A DNA stretch of 64,000 nt from Cohnella thermotolerans DSM 17683 (GCF_000429825.1 NZ_AUCP01000035.1:1-64000), one strand, 5' to 3'. Positions 51,504 through 61,260 are shown, counted from the stretch's first letter. Notes: generated by a model from the letters alone, not told the origin. A program made the numbers and translations.

Positions 51504-52427
51504 ATGGAAATGCGGATGATCAAGACCTTTCAAACGATCGTAAAGCTAGGGAGCTTCCAACAAGCGGCAGAAGCGCTGCAATACTCGCAGCCCGCCATCA
51601 CGCTGCACATTCAGAAGCTTGAAGCCGACCTGGGCACTAAATTGCTCGACAGAGGGAAAAAGATTAAGTTGACAGAGGCGGGGAAAATCTTCTACGCCAG
51701 AGCGGATCAGCTCCTCAAAGAATACGAATATTTAACCCATACAATTGCGGACATTCAGCAGGGGAAAGCGGGATATGTAAGGATCGGCGTTTCGGAGCCG
51801 ACCGCCAGCCATCGGCTGCCCGCCATTCTCTCTGCGTTCGTGGAGCAAAATCCCAGGATCAAGCTTAGCGTGCGCATCGGGGACAGCAAGCTGCTGAATG
51901 ATCTGCTCATGGACGAGCAAATCGATTTTGCCGTCTGCCCTTCTCCCGAAGTCAGCTTGGAGACCGATTTTCAGCCTCTTCTCTTTGAGCCCATGGCTTT
52001 GCTCCTTTACGATACGCATCCTTTTGCGCTGTTAAGGGAAGTTTGTTTGCAGGATTTAAAAGAGCAGCAATTTTTATTTACCCCGCCGAACTGTCCGATC
52101 CGAATCCGGATCGAACAGTTGCTTGCCGAGAAACTCGACGGCAAATATCAAAGCATTGAAATTAGCAATATCAGAGCTCACAAATATTACGTGCAAGCGA
52201 AGCTTGGCATCTCGATCGCCCCCATCGCTACCATCTGTCCCGCCATACCCGGCACGGTCATAAAGAAGATCGCCGATTTGAATGTCGGTCCGATCGTAGG
52301 CATCTTGCGCAAACGGAATACGCCGATCGGTTCGGCGAGCGAAAGGCTGCTTCAAGATATTCAATCCGCCTTATTGCAGCACAATATATACATTCCGGAG
52401 TTCGAGCGTCCTTCCAAGATGGCGTAA
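51504..52427 (+). CDS. LysR family transcriptional regulator
   Basis: 307 residues. The helix-turn-helix spans about 1-60 (MIKTFQTIVKLGSFQQAAEA, then LQYSQPAITLHIQKLEADLG), followed by a linker helix and two-subdomain effector-binding region (YVRIGVSEPTASHRLPAILS). ATG 51504 has AAAGGTG six bases upstream; the GTG at 51495 is inside that site. It is the only regulator between the two peptide-type importer operons and the AhpD/M20 operon, which share the TTAT-N7-ATAR motif at their promoters. In B. subtilis a LysR protein (YtlI) activates the ytm sulfur operon, which has a similar gene set, so an organosulfur signal is a reasonable guess. Its 3' end overlaps the small gene 52361-52615 in convergent order. 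Confidence 0.9.
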   Translation: MEMRMIKTFQTIVKLGSFQQAAEALQYSQPAITLHIQKLEADLGTKLLDRGKKIKLTEAGKIFYARADQLLKEYEYLTHTIADIQQGKAGYVRIGVSEPTASHRLPAILSAFVEQNPRIKLSVRIGDSKLLNDLLMDEQIDFAVCPSPEVSLETDFQPLLFEPMALLLYDTHPFALLREVCLQDLKEQQFLFTPPNCPIRIRIEQLLAEKLDGKYQSIEISNIRAHKYYVQAKLGISIAPIATICPAIPGTVIKKIADLNVGPIVGILRKRNTPIGSASERLLQDIQSALLQHNIYIPEFERPSKMA

Positions 52428-52615
52428 CCTTTAAACGGTTGCCGGCTATTGCCTGTCCAGCCGCCTTTCAAATACAAGAAGGCGCGCAATTCCTCTTCCG
52501 AGCCCGACAAGCGCACTTCCTTAGCGATCTGTCCGTTATATTCGGTCAGCAGCTTGGGGTTTATATCATTTAACAGCGAATCCAATTCCGTCTGTTGCTG
52601 CTCCGGCTCAGCCAT
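52361..52615 (-). CDS. Small hypothetical protein, 84 residues
   Basis: Begins MAEPEQQQTELDSLLNDINP with a ribosome-binding site GGGAGG nine bases before ATG 52615; the start overlaps nothing and lies two bases beyond the M20 stop (ATGACATG), so it looks translated with that gene. The C-terminal half contains LKGGWTGNSRQPFKGYAILE and ends CCNKAD. No family recognised. Its 3' end overlaps the LysR gene by 67 bases on the other strand, which is unusual. Confidence 0.5.
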   Translation of the reverse strand: MAEPEQQQTELDSLLNDINPKLLTEYNGQIAKEVRLSGSEEELRAFLYLKGGWTGNSRQPFKGYAILEGRSNSGMYILCCNKAD

Positions 52616-52616
52616 G

Positions 52617-53833
52617 TCATCCATCCTCCCGCAATCGCTTCAGTGGCTGCTTGGCTTCGTTCAAATAACGAATCGCCGTCTCTCCGAGCACGGATATCCC
52701 CGTAACGATGGCGTTCTCATCGAAAATGATAGCGTCGCTGTGGAGCGGAAGCTTGGACCGGGGATCTTCGGAAGTCACGGTACCCAGCCGGAACATCGCA
52801 CCCGGTACGAATTCCAGATAAGCACCGAAGTCTTCGGCGCCCATGGACGGCTCCTTTAAATAGACGACGTTGTCCCTCCCGATTACGGAAGCCGCAGCCT
52901 CCTCGATCAGATCGACGATGCGTTCGTCGTTGATGACCGGAGAGCCGCCGCGGAAGTACGTGAATTCCGCCGCGCCTCCGAAGCCGGCCGCTATCGTTTC
53001 CGCCAGCCTGGCGATTGCGCGGGGATCGCTTCGCGGATTTCCTTGCTATGCGTACGGATGGTGCCTCCAAGCCGAACCTCGCTGGCGATGACGTTATAGG
53101 CGTTGCTGTTGCTTTGCAGCTTCGTAATGGAAATGACGGCGGAATCGAGCGGCGATACGTTCCTGGATACGATCGATTGCAGCGCGGTCACGATCTGCGC
53201 CGCAATGGGGACGGGATCGACGGTTCGATGCGGATAGGCGGCATGGCCGCCTTTGCCGGTGACGCGAATATCGAAGCTGTCGGCGGCCGCGAGCAGTGCG
53301 CCTTTCCTCAAGCCGATCGTTCCGGCAGGCAAGTCCGGCCATACATGCAGCGCGATAATGGCGTCCACATCCGGATTCCTTAATAAACCCGCTTCGATCA
53401 GATAGGGAGCCCCTCCGCTCACCTCCTCCGCAGGCTGGAAAATAAACTTCACCGTGCCCCGAAGCCGATCCCGGTATTCGTTCAAGGCAGCTGCCGTGCC
53501 CAGGAGGATCGCGGTATGAACATCGTGTCCGCATGCGTGCATGACGCCCTCTCGAACGCTGGCGTAGGGCAATCCCGTCTTCTCCACAATCGGCAAGGCG
53601 TCCATATCGGCGCGTATTGCGATCGTCGGCCCCTCCTGCACGCCCCTTAACAAACCGATCACGCCGGTTCCGCCTACGCCGGTTTGCACTTCCAGCCCCA
53701 AACCGGTCAAGAATCCGGCTGCCAGCTTGGCCGTTTCAAACTCTTGGTGGCCCAGCTCCGGGTTCTGATGGATATGGCGGCGAAGCCGTATCGCTTCATC
53801 CTTCCACTTCTCTGCCGCATTGCGAAAACTCAT
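52617..53833 (-). pseudogene. M20 family amidohydrolase, frameshifted
   Basis: From ATG 53833 the frame reads RRHIHQNPELGHQEFETAKL, AIRADMDALPIVEKTG, MHACGHDVHTAIL, FIFQPAEEVSGGAP, GGHAAYPHRTVDP and ends TIRTHSKEIREAIP before running out of frame. The C-terminal part continues one base off: RAIARLAETIAAGFGG, VINDERIVDLIEE, SMGAEDFGAYLEF. The break is at a run of four C (about 53022-53025); one more C would restore the full-length enzyme, so it is a one-base deletion or a sequencing error. All metal-site residues are otherwise intact. Related to the intact M20 gene at 39130-40326. It is the sixth gene of the peptide-type importer operon. Confidence 0.85.
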
Positions 53834-53878
53834 GGTGCAAGCTCGCCTCGCTTTCCGTTCAAGCATTAAACGATTGGA

Positions 53879-54868
53879 TCATTGATGGTATAGGTGACAC
53901 TTCACTTCGCGGTTCGGTCCGACAAGCTGTCTCTCCGGAACCGTATGCCGGCAAGCTTCCATGGCGTAAGGACATCTCGTATGGAAAACGCAGCCGGAGG
54001 GGGGCTTCAGGGGCGAAGGAATCTCCCCGCTCAGCATGACCCTTTGCCGCTTGGCCCTCGGATCCGGAACGGGGACGGCGGACAGCAGCGACTTCGTATA
54101 AGGATGCAGCGGATGAGCGAACAACGCTTCCGTGGGCGCTTGCTCGACCATTTCTCCCAAATACATGACGCCTATCCGATCCGCGATGTGGCGGACCACG
54201 CTAAGGTCGTGCGCAATAAACAAATACGCGATGCCGAGCTCCTCTTGAACCTCTTCCAGCAGATTAATGACTTGGGATTGGATCGAGACGTCCAAAGCCG
54301 AGACCGGCTCATCGCAGATGAGAAGCTTCGGCCCAAGCGCGAGCGCTTTGGCGATTCCGAGCCGCTGGCGCTGGCCGCCCGAGAATTCATGAGGGAACCG
54401 ATCGTAATGCTCTTCGCTGAAGCCGACTTTCCGAAGCAGCGCCATCGCGATCTCCGTTCGTTCCCGCTTGTTGCCCTTCTTATGGATGAGCAGCGGCTCT
54501 TCAATGGAATATCCTACGCGCTTGCGCGGATCGAGCGAAGTATAAGGGTCCTGGAAAACCATCTGCATGTTTTGCCGATAGCTTCGCAATTCCCGTCTGT
54601 CCAAAGCGAACAGATTCGTTCCCTCATAGGCCGCTTCCCCGGATGTCGGCTCGATCAGCCTGAGGATGGTCCGTCCCAACGTGCTTTTGCCGCAGCCGGA
54701 TTCGCCTACGAGGCCGAACGTCTGTCCCGTCTCAATGTCGAAGGAGACGCCGTTCACCGCTTTGACATGCCCCGTCGTCAGGCCAAGCGAAGATTTGACG
54801 GGAAAGTGCTTGTGCAGCTCTTTAACCTGCAGCAGCGGCTGCGTCTTAACCGAAAATTCCGAGTTCAT
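53879..54868 (-). CDS. Peptide-type ABC ATPase (DppF/OppF type)
   Basis: 329 residues: Walker [11 protein letters not shown]-loop [13 protein letters not shown], signature FSGGQRQRL, Walker [14 protein letters not shown]-loop IAHDLSV, and the C-terminal oligopeptide-transporter segment with [14 protein letters not shown], whose Cys residues are typical of OppF-like proteins. The ATG 54868 overlaps the DppD-type gene end by 23 bases, and a GGAGGAGG site lies just ahead. Partner of 54846-55862. Confidence 0.94.
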   Translation of the reverse strand: MNSEFSVKTQPLLQVKELHKHFPVKSSLGLTTGHVKAVNGVSFDIETGQTFGLVGESGCGKSTLGRTILRLIEPTSGEAAYEGTNLFALDRRELRSYRQNMQMVFQDPYTSLDPRKRVGYSIEEPLLIHKKGNKRERTEIAMALLRKVGFSEEHYDRFPHEFSGGQRQRLGIAKALALGPKLLICDEPVSALDVSIQSQVINLLEEVQEELGIAYLFIAHDLSVVRHIADRIGVMYLGEMVEQAPTEALFAHPLHPYTKSLLSAVPVPDPRAKRQRVMLSGEIPSPLKPPSGCVFHTRCPYAMEACRHTVPERQLVGPNREVKCHLYHQ

Positions 54869-55862
54869 GTGCCTCCTCCTCAACCGGCGCGATTCCGGGA
54901 TACCAGCAGCGCACCGCATGTCCGTCAGCCGTCCGGTTTAAAGGAGGCTCCCGGTGAAGGCAGCGCTCGTCCGCATACTTGCATCGCGGCGCGAACCTGC
55001 AGCCGGCCGGAACATGGCGCAGCGACGGCACGGTTCCCTCGATGACATGGAGCTTGCGGTTGCGTTCCCCGTCGATCCGAGGAATGGATCTCATCAATCC
55101 GATCGTATAAGGATGCTGTGGCCGGTAGAATAAATCGTCCACGCCGGCCTCTTCCACCACTTGCCCGAGATACATGACGGCGACCCTTGCGCAGATTTCG
55201 GCGACTACGCCCAGGTCATGCGTAATCATGATAACGCCCATGCCCGTCTCCGCTTGAAGATGACCGATCAGCTCTAAGATTTGAGCCTGGATCGTAACGT
55301 CCAGCGCCGTCGTAGGCTCGTCGGCGATCATCAGCTTGGGCTTGCAGGCGAGGGCGATGGCGATCATGACGCGCTGCCGCATGCCGCCCGATATTTCGTG
55401 CGGGTGCTCGTCCACCCGTTGCTCGGGCGACGGGATGCCCGTTAACCGCAACAGCTCGACAGCCGCGCGGCGCGCCTGCTTGCCGCTCAAGCCGCGATGC
55501 AGCTTCAGGCTCTCGGCAATCTGCTTGCCGATCGTTTGAACGGGATTAAGGGAAGACATCGGATCTTGGAAGATCATCGATATTTCATTGCCGCGGATGC
55601 TCTCCATCTGCCTATCCGATAATTGCAGCAAGTCGGTTCCCTCGTACAGCACTTGTCCGGAGTAAGTGACGTCCTCTTGGTCGAACAGCCTTAGGATCGA
55701 TTCGGCGGTCACGCTTTTGCCGCAGCCCGACTCCCCGACAATGCCCAGCGTCTCGCCCGCATGCACATGGAAGGTTACGCCGTCCACGGCCACTACGGTT
55801 CCGGTCTCCGTTGCGAGAGAGACCTTCAAATCCTTTACTTCAAGGAGAGGTTTTGTTGCCAC
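54846..55862 (-). CDS. Peptide-type ABC ATPase (DppD/OppD type)
   Basis: 338 residues: Walker [10 protein letters not shown], signature ISGGMRQRV, Walker [14 protein letters not shown]-loop ITHDLGVV, Cys-containing tail [17 protein letters not shown] start with GGGGGAAG upstream; it overlaps the DppC-type gene by 23 bases. With DppF-type partner and two permeases this makes a full importer, separate from the fused ATPase system at 42542-44572. Confidence 0.94.
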   Translation of the reverse strand: MATKPLLEVKDLKVSLATETGTVVAVDGVTFHVHAGETLGIVGESGCGKSVTAESILRLFDQEDVTYSGQVLYEGTDLLQLSDRQMESIRGNEISMIFQDPMSSLNPVQTIGKQIAESLKLHRGLSGKQARRAAVELLRLTGIPSPEQRVDEHPHEISGGMRQRVMIAIALACKPKLMIADEPTTALDVTIQAQILELIGHLQAETGMGVIMITHDLGVVAEICARVAVMYLGQVVEEAGVDDLFYRPQHPYTIGLMRSIPRIDGERNRKLHVIEGTVPSLRHVPAGCRFAPRCKYADERCLHREPPLNRTADGHAVRCWYPGIAPVEEEAHELGIFG

Positions 55863-56763
55863 GGCGTCTTCCCCCTTTCATCCTGCTTGCGCGCGGGTCG
55901 AGCACATCCCGCAGACCGTCGCCGAACAGATTGAGCCCAAGCACGACCAGCAGCAGGAAGCTGCCGGGAAATACCGTCATCCACCAGGCGTTATAAATGA
56001 CCGCTTTTCCGTCGTACAGCATATTGCCGAGGCTCGGAGACGGCGAGGGGATGCCGGCCCCGAGGAAGCTTAAAGAGGCTTCCGTCAAGATGGAGACGGC
56101 AAAAATATAAGTGGACTGGATAATCAAAGGGGACAGCGCATTGGGCGCCATATGAATCCAGATGATGCGCCAACTGCTCGCCCCTTGCGCATGAAGCGCT
56201 TCAATGTAGGTCAACTCTCTCACGACCAACGCCTTCGAACGGATGATGCGGGCCACCGACGGGATGAAGATTATGCTTAAGGCGATCACGACATTGCCCG
56301 GATGCGGTCCGAGCGCAGCCATAATCGAAATCGCCAGCAAGATGGAAGGGAATGCGAACAAGCCGTCGCAGATGCGCATGAAGATAGCGTCCAGAACCGA
56401 ATAGCACGCCGATAATAATCCGACGATCATCCCGATCAGGGAGGCGATTGCCGTTACGGCAAATCCGACCGCAACCGATATGCGCAAGCCGTATACCGCC
56501 CGGGTGAAGACGTCCCGGCCGAAATTATCCGTTCCGAAAAGATGCTGCCAGCTAGGTCCCTTCAACCGGTTAACCGGATCGATCTGAAGCGGACCGTACG
56601 GCGTCGCAACCGGCGCAATCGCCGCCAGCAGCACAACGACGAGCAGGATGACCGCTCCGAAAGTCAACAAACGGTTCGCCAGGAATCGGCTGACCGCGAG
56701 CTGCCGGCGCTCCCGCCTGCGAAGCGCCGTCGGCGCCGTGACTGTCTCCGAATGGGCCGCCAA
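55840..56763 (-). CDS. Peptide-type ABC transporter permease (DppC type)
   Basis: 307 residues: N-terminal basic segment, first membrane segment LLTFGAVILLVVVLLAAIAP, then GPSWQHLFGTDNFGRDVFTR, characteristic of DppC. The loop reads LHAQGASSWRIIWIHMAPNA. TTG start with GGAGGAGAAGG. It begins 18 bases after the DppB-type gene. Confidence 0.92.
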   Translation of the reverse strand: MAAHSETVTAPTALRRRERRQLAVSRFLANRLLTFGAVILLVVVLLAAIAPVATPYGPLQIDPVNRLKGPSWQHLFGTDNFGRDVFTRAVYGLRISVAVGFAVTAIASLIGMIVGLLSACYSVLDAIFMRICDGLFAFPSILLAISIMAALGPHPGNVVIALSIIFIPSVARIIRSKALVVRELTYIEALHAQGASSWRIIWIHMAPNALSPLIIQSTYIFAVSILTEASLSFLGAGIPSPSPSLGNMLYDGKAVIYNAWWMTVFPGSFLLLVVLGLNLFGDGLRDVLDPRASRMKGGRRRGNKTSP

Positions 56764-56781
56764 GCCTTCTCCTCCTCCCGC

Positions 56782-57732
56782 TTATTTCTTGCTTAATCGA
56801 ATGCGAGGATCGACCAAGCCGTATAGCAAATCGACGATCAAATTGATGAAGACGTAAGCGACCGTCACCAGCAGCACCGAACCTTGAATGACGGAATAAT
56901 CTCTTCGGCTGATGGAGTTGACAATGAGCTGTCCGACGCCTGGGATATTGAACAAGGTCTCAATGACGGCCGCTCCGGTGACGAGTCCTCCGAACGATTC
57001 TCCTATGACGGTTAAGATGGGGATAAAAGAGACGCGCAGCGCATGGGTGTATATGATCGTTTTTTCTTTCACGCCCTTGGCCTTAGCCGTCTTCATGAAA
57101 TTCTCCGATAAGACGTCGAGAATGGAGGATCGGGTCATCCGGGCAATGAGCGCCGCCTGGATGACGCCCAGCACGATTCCCGGCAGGATCAAATATTTCA
57201 GATGCGGCCACAGCCCGGCGCTGAGCGGCTGATAGCCCGCGACGGGAAGGCAGCGCAGCTTGACGCCAAAAAGCATGACGAGCAGCGATCCGAGCAGAAA
57301 ACTCGGGATGGAAATGCCCAGCATGGAGAAGCTCATCACCGATTGATCGATGGCCGTTCCTCTACGCTTCGCCGCCGTGATGCCGAGCAGCAACGCCAAC
57401 GCGACGCCAATCGCCTGCGCGATGACCGTTAAGGACAACGTAGGACCGAGCCGCTCGAAGAAAGCTTCCGTCACAGGCTTGTGCAGGAAGATCGACTGTC
57501 CCAGATTGCCGGAGAGCACGCCCCATATCCATATGCCGAACTGCTCGTAGATCGGCTTGTCCAGGCCCATCTTGCTCTTCATATCGTCGATTTCGGCTTT
57601 GTTCGCCTCTTCGCCCAGCAGAATAGCCGCCGGATCGCCGGGCGTTAGATGGATGATGGAGAACACGACGATCGCGACGACGAGAAGAACGGGAACGAGC
57701 GATAACAACCGGCGAACGACATACCCTCCCAT
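56782..57732 (-). CDS. Peptide-type ABC transporter permease (DppB type)
   Basis: 316 residues from ATG 57732 (GAGG upstream): membrane segment LLSLVPVLLVVAIVVFSIIH, LTPGDPAAILLG, KMGLDKPIYEQFGIWIWGVL with the DppB D-x-P motif, GNLGQSIF, and the tail VDLLYGLVDPRIRLSKK. Partner of the DppC-type subunit. Confidence 0.92.
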   Translation of the reverse strand: MGGYVVRRLLSLVPVLLVVAIVVFSIIHLTPGDPAAILLGEEANKAEIDDMKSKMGLDKPIYEQFGIWIWGVLSGNLGQSIFLHKPVTEAFFERLGPTLSLTVIAQAIGVALALLLGITAAKRRGTAIDQSVMSFSMLGISIPSFLLGSLLVMLFGVKLRCLPVAGYQPLSAGLWPHLKYLILPGIVLGVIQAALIARMTRSSILDVLSENFMKTAKAKGVKEKTIIYTHALRVSFIPILTVIGESFGGLVTGAAVIETLFNIPGVGQLIVNSISRRDYSVIQGSVLLVTVAYVFINLIVDLLYGLVDPRIRLSKK

Positions 57733-57758
57733 GATGGCGACCTCGCTTTCGCAACGGC

Positions 57759-59351
57759 TTATTTGCCATTGGTCGTATTCCAAAAGATAGGACCTAATAT
57801 ATTCTGGAAGCCTTGAACGTTTTTCGACAGCGCCGTCACCTGCTTCGAATGGCCGATCAGCGAGAACGGCACTTCCGTCCAGACGAATTGCTGCAGCCGG
57901 TCGATGAGCGGCCTGGCGGCTTCAACCGACTCCGACGTACGGATTCCCTGGAGCAGCTCATCCAATTCCGGGCTCTTCAGCAATCCGGCCCCGCCGCCCC
58001 AGAAGGCATATTGATAGAAGGTGGGACGGAACGCATAACTCATCGGATAGATGTCCCACCCTGTCCCTGCTGCAAGCTTCTCCTGCAGCGTGGGCCAATC
58101 GTAAACATCCAGCTTGACCTTCACGCCGATCGACTCGAGCTCCTGCTGCAGAACGACGGCCACGTTATACTGATCTATATAGTCCCTGGTCGTGAAAATT
58201 TTAACTTCTTCTCCGTTGTAACCCGCCTCCTGAAGCAACTGCTTGGCTTTCTCCGGGTTGGCTTGGCTATAGAATTCCTTGCCCGCTTCCGAGTACCAGT
58301 TCGGATAATCCGGAAGGACAAGCGAAGACGTCTTGACATAGAATTGCGGATCGCGGAAAGCCGAAGTCAGAATGTCGTCCGCGTTCTGGATCGCGTTCAC
58401 GGCTTGGCGAAGCTTGACGTTCCGGAACAAGCCGTCGTTGCTGTTATAGAAATAGGCGATAAGCCCTCCGGGGCTCAGGAAGGTTTGAAGATCCGGGTTG
58501 CCCTCAATTTGCCGCTCGTTGTCGACCGATATGTTCAGCGCGATATCGTACTCCCCGGAGGCAATGCCGGCCAGCCTTGTCGATTCGTCCGTCACGAAAC
58601 GGAAGTACAAGTCGTCGACGAGCGCTTCCTTCTTCCCTCCGGCGCCGTCGCTAGGCTCCGTTCGAGCCGAGTAATCGTTAAATTTGGTTAAATGAATGTA
58701 CTGGTCCTGCTTCCACTCTTCCAAGCGGTAAGGGCCGGTTCCGATATACGTCTTGATGCCCTTATCGTCGGCCGCGTCCACGACTTCCTTCGGATAAATG
58801 GCCGCTGCCGGGATCGGATCGGCAAGAAGCTGCAGCGTCAGCAGGAACGGCGTTTTTAACTGGAGCACGACCGTATATTCATCCTTTTCCTTCGCTTCCG
58901 CGCCTGCGAAGTTGGCTTTCCCGTGGCTGGACAGCCGAATCCAGCGGTTGAGGGAAGCGACAACGTCTTCCGCTTTCAATTCTTTGCCGTTATGAAATTT
59001 CACTCCCCGGCGCAAATGGAACGTATAGGATAACTTGTCGTCGCTGATCTCATACGATTCAGCCAGCATCGGGATGACCTGCGCATTTTTATCCAGCGTA
59101 ACCAACTGCTCGTAGATTTCGCGCGTAATATCCTTTACAGCCGTATTCGAAGAGATATGGGCGTCAAGCGTGACTGGTTGCGTCGGGTAACCGATGTTCA
59201 ACGTTCCGCCCTTCTTGGCATTTTGGTTTGCCGGCGCCGGCTCGGTGGACGAACCCTCTTGCGCGCCTTTCCCTTGTTCTCCCGATGCGCATCCCGATAT
59301 GAGCAGCAAAGCTAGAAAAGCAAACAGGGCAAGTTTAATTTTGATTGTCAT
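57759..59351 (-). CDS. Family 5 extracellular binding lipoprotein (peptide-type importer)
   Basis: 530 residues; lipobox LISGC anchors at Cys21. The mature domain has GGTLNIGYPTQPVTLDAHIS, LRRGVKFHNGKELKAEDVV, IGTGPYRLEEWKQDQYIHLT and KLRQAVNAIQNADDI. This is the first gene of the operon that continues through two permeases, two ATPases, the M20 enzyme and the small gene. Its promoter carries the TTAT-N7-ATAR motif. A ligand such as an N-acyl amino acid or modified peptide fits the M20 enzyme in the operon; this is inference. Confidence 0.93.
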   Translation of the reverse strand: MTIKIKLALFAFLALLLISGCASGEQGKGAQEGSSTEPAPANQNAKKGGTLNIGYPTQPVTLDAHISSNTAVKDITREIYEQLVTLDKNAQVIPMLAESYEISDDKLSYTFHLRRGVKFHNGKELKAEDVVASLNRWIRLSSHGKANFAGAEAKEKDEYTVVLQLKTPFLLTLQLLADPIPAAAIYPKEVVDAADDKGIKTYIGTGPYRLEEWKQDQYIHLTKFNDYSARTEPSDGAGGKKEALVDDLYFRFVTDESTRLAGIASGEYDIALNISVDNERQIEGNPDLQTFLSPGGLIAYFYNSNDGLFRNVKLRQAVNAIQNADDILTSAFRDPQFYVKTSSLVLPDYPNWYSEAGKEFYSQANPEKAKQLLQEAGYNGEEVKIFTTRDYIDQYNVAVVLQQELESIGVKVKLDVYDWPTLQEKLAAGTGWDIYPMSYAFRPTFYQYAFWGGGAGLLKSPELDELLQGIRTSESVEAARPLIDRLQQFVWTEVPFSLIGHSKQVTALSKNVQGFQNILGPIFWNTTNGK

Positions 59352-59439
59352 GACATAACCCCTCCCTCATCCCCACTCGAAATGTCTAATCCAGCATCGC
59401 CATATATACAACTTAATAAGTAGGATTAGTAATAAATTT

Positions 59440-59454
59440 TTATCGTTAGTATAA
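59440..59454. promoter_or_regulatory. Candidate LysR binding site, peptide-type importer/M20 operon
   Basis: TTAT-CGTTAGT-ATAA, a perfect inverted repeat of the consensus TTAT-N7-ATAR, followed by AGGGAGGG. It covers the -10 box of the promoter at 59448-59476. Confidence 0.6.
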
Positions 59455-59476
59455 AGGGAGGGTTTTCTTTTGTAAA
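59448..59476 (-). promoter_or_regulatory. Promoter of the peptide-type importer/M20 operon
   Basis: TTTACA (59471-59476) and TATACT (59448-59453) with a 17-base spacer on the minus strand. Confidence 0.65.
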
Positions 59477-59614
59477 ATAAGCAATCTTAATACATTCATT
59501 CATTTTTTGTTAATCGAGAGAGGCATATGGATTATTGCAAAACTATGTACATGCCTTTTATGAAGTGCTAATATACTTTCAAAATTATCCTTTATTTAGA
59601 AAGGGCGAATAAAA

Positions 59615-61138
59615 TTGACTGTTCTTAAACGATTAAATCCGCAATTGCAGCAGCATATCGAGAAGATTGAGCATTACAAACAGATCCAAACGCTGCTGGC
59701 CTGGGATGCGCGAACAGGCGCTCCCAAGAAGGGCGCCTCCTACAACGCGCTTGCCAAAGGAACGCTGGCGGGCGAGCTGTTCAAGCTGCAAACCGATGCG
59801 GAATTCGGCCTTCGGCTGGAGGAAGAAGCGGGACGCGACCACCACGACGAGGTAACGCGAAGGATAATAGCGGAGCACTGGAAAACGTTTAAGCGATGGA
59901 GCTCCATTCCCGTCGAGGAGTATCGGGCTTTTGTCCACCGGCAGGGGCTTGCCAATATTGCTTGGCTGGAAGCCCGGGCGGCCAACGATTTTGCCTTGTT
60001 TGCCCCTCACTTGAAGCAAATATTCGATCTGAGCTTGAGATTCGCTTCCTATTGGGGGTATGAGCATCACCCCTATGACCCCTTGGTCCAGCAATTCGAC
60101 CCTGATCTGGACAGCGCAACGTTAAATCGCCTGTTCGGCGAGCTGAAATCCGCCCTGCTGCCCCTGATCCGGCGCGTTACATCTTCCCCGAAGCAGCCGG
60201 ACGTTTCGATCTTCACCAAGCCTTTCCCGCTCGATAAGCAACGGCAATTAGGCATTGAGCTGCTTCAGGCCATCGGCTACGATTTTGAGGCCGGTAAATT
60301 CGGAGAGACGGTCCACCCCTTCAGCTCGGCCATCAACCCCTTCGATGCCAGACTCGCGGCCAAGTTCGTCGAGAATGACGTTCGCGTCTCCCTGTGGAGC
60401 GCCCTGCATGAAGGCGGGCATTCCCTGTATACCCAGCACATCAACCCCGACCTCATCCATACGGGCTTGGGCATCTTCACTTCTTACGGCATTCATGAAT
60501 CGCAATCGATCTTCTTTGAGAAATTCATCGGCAGGCATAAGGGCTTCTGGGTCAACAACTTCCCGATCCTGCAAAAGCTTCAGCCCGAGACGTTCGGGGG
60601 CGTGCGGCTCGACGACTTTTATTTCGCTTTGAATGCGGTCAAGCCGACATTCAACAGATTTGAGGCCGATGAGTTGACCTATAATCTGCATCTGATTATT
60701 CGTTATGAGCTCGAACAAGCCATTATCGCCGGCGAAGTGGACTACGACGGCCTTCCGGAAGCATGGAACGATAAATACGAGCAGTATTTGGGCGTTCGTC
60801 CCCCTACTCATCTGGAGGGCATCCTGCAGGACGGGCATTGGACCGCCGGATTCGGACTGTTCCCTTCCTATACGCTCGGCTTTGTGTATGCCGCTCAGCT
60901 GCATGAAGCCATCAGGCGCGATCTTCCGCAATACGACCTTCTGGTTGAAGCCGGAGAGATCGATACCATTACCCAATGGCTAACAAACCATATTCATCGG
61001 TTCGGCAAATCCAGGTCGGCGGACGAGCTTATTCGGGCCTCTACAGGGAACGGAATCGATACCGCTCCCTTAATCCGGTATCTGACGGACAAGTACGAAG
61101 GACTGTACGAACTGTCGCCGGTTGAGACGGCAAGCTAA
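59615..61138 (+). CDS. M32 family metallocarboxypeptidase (carboxypeptidase Taq)
   Basis: 507 residues, the standard length of the family. The zinc motif HEGGHSLY (His-Glu-Gly-Gly-His) is at about residue 267. Other family segments: LLAWDARTGAPKKGA near the N-terminus, DELTYNLHLIIRYELE, and GILQDGHWTAGFGLFPSYTLG with the conserved W-x-x-G-x-x-G-x-F-P-x-Y. The enzyme removes C-terminal residues in the cytoplasm. TTG start with AAAGGG upstream; a promoter TGTACA-N17-TAATAT lies at 59546-59574. Divergent from the peptide importer, so it may digest the peptides that importer brings in. Terminator at 61180-61202. Confidence 0.93.
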   Translation: MTVLKRLNPQLQQHIEKIEHYKQIQTLLAWDARTGAPKKGASYNALAKGTLAGELFKLQTDAEFGLRLEEEAGRDHHDEVTRRIIAEHWKTFKRWSSIPVEEYRAFVHRQGLANIAWLEARAANDFALFAPHLKQIFDLSLRFASYWGYEHHPYDPLVQQFDPDLDSATLNRLFGELKSALLPLIRRVTSSPKQPDVSIFTKPFPLDKQRQLGIELLQAIGYDFEAGKFGETVHPFSSAINPFDARLAAKFVENDVRVSLWSALHEGGHSLYTQHINPDLIHTGLGIFTSYGIHESQSIFFEKFIGRHKGFWVNNFPILQKLQPETFGGVRLDDFYFALNAVKPTFNRFEADELTYNLHLIIRYELEQAIIAGEVDYDGLPEAWNDKYEQYLGVRPPTHLEGILQDGHWTAGFGLFPSYTLGFVYAAQLHEAIRRDLPQYDLLVEAGEIDTITQWLTNHIHRFGKSRSADELIRASTGNGIDTAPLIRYLTDKYEGLYELSPVETAS

Positions 61139-61179
61139 TCGTGCTTGGCAGCGGAGCAGAGAGTACGGACAACTTCTTT

Positions 61180-61202
61180 GGAGGGCGGATCGCCCTCCTT
61201 TT
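61180..61202 (+). terminator. Terminator of the M32 carboxypeptidase gene
   Basis: GGAGGGCG-GAT-CGCCCTCC followed by TTTTGCTG, 42 bases after the stop. Confidence 0.9.
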
Positions 61203-61260
61203 GCTGTTCGGCGCTCCGCGATAATGAGACGAATCCCTATGTGTCAAATCGGAATAAATC

